Source: an uncultured Christensenellaceae bacterium
Lineage (GTDB): Bacteria > Bacillota > Clostridia > Christensenellales > Pumilibacteraceae
Assembly (NCBI GenBank): GCA_910588315.1
Contig: CAJUQF010000115.1
Span: 1 to 5,796, forward strand
Length of the DNA stretch: 5,796 nt
Reading direction: 5' to 3'
Position 1 is the first letter of the stretch, and every line of letters begins with the position of its first letter. The translations under genes and the position numbers were made by a program. This document shows, piece by piece, positions 5,787 through 5,796 of the stretch. The notes under the pieces are model-generated. The model was not told where the DNA came from. It saw nothing but the letters and a program-made list of their open reading frames with translations, and ran no database searches.

Positions 5787-5796
5787 AGTATACCCC
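5787..5796 (-). promoter_or_regulatory. Partial promoter of the single-domain lipoprotein gene: -10 box and start of a G run
   Basis: On the minus strand TATACT (5792-5787) is one base off the -10 consensus and is immediately preceded by GGGG (5796-5793), where the window ends. The following bases TTTA match those after the -10 box of the three-domain gene, and the box-to-start distance is 36 nt against 37 nt there. The length of the G run and the -35 box lie outside the window. Confidence 0.55.

Overview
The window looks like part of the chromosome of a spore-forming Gram-positive bacterium of the class Clostridia, probably an uncultured gut-type lineage. The main evidence is a clear SpoIVA gene (found only in endospore formers), lipoprotein signal peptides of Gram-positive type, strong AGGAG-type ribosome binding sites and short AT-rich intergenic regions. 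Composition differs between genes: the spoIVA end is visibly richer in GC than the lipoprotein genes. Assignment below class is a guess.

Layout, left to right. Positions 1-1385 (minus strand) hold spoIVA without its last ~30 codons; its leader has a hairpin, and a sigma-E-like -10 box lies upstream. Positions 1386-1954 contain no gene but carry four copies of a palindromic repeat module in mixed orientation (about 1556-1878). A rho-independent terminator (1955-1986) ends a minus-strand gene, 2042-3898, for a 618-residue lipoprotein built of three copies of one ~190-residue domain. Its promoter contains a run of ten G between the -35 and -10 boxes. A divergent plus-strand gene (4225-4908) encodes a six-helix Pr6Pr/AIG1-like membrane protein, with a strong promoter overlapped by an 18-bp dyad. 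A long hairpin (4917-4961) separates it from a convergent minus-strand gene (4998-5750) for a 250-residue lipoprotein with a single copy of the same domain. Its promoter repeats the G-run/-10/leader arrangement and is cut by the window end.

How the parts relate. SpoIVA builds the base of the spore coat and seems independent of the rest. The two lipoproteins are paralogues: four domain copies share the same spaced W, W, F-x-[YF]-[ND]-x5-Y and D-x-[NG]-K-T positions, and both genes use the same promoter design. The most interesting hypothesis is a family of surface lipoproteins whose expression is switched by slippage of a G-run in the promoter spacer, and whose domain number changes by tandem duplication. 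The G10 run, the 17-bp spacer and the shared architecture are seen directly; the switching is inferred.
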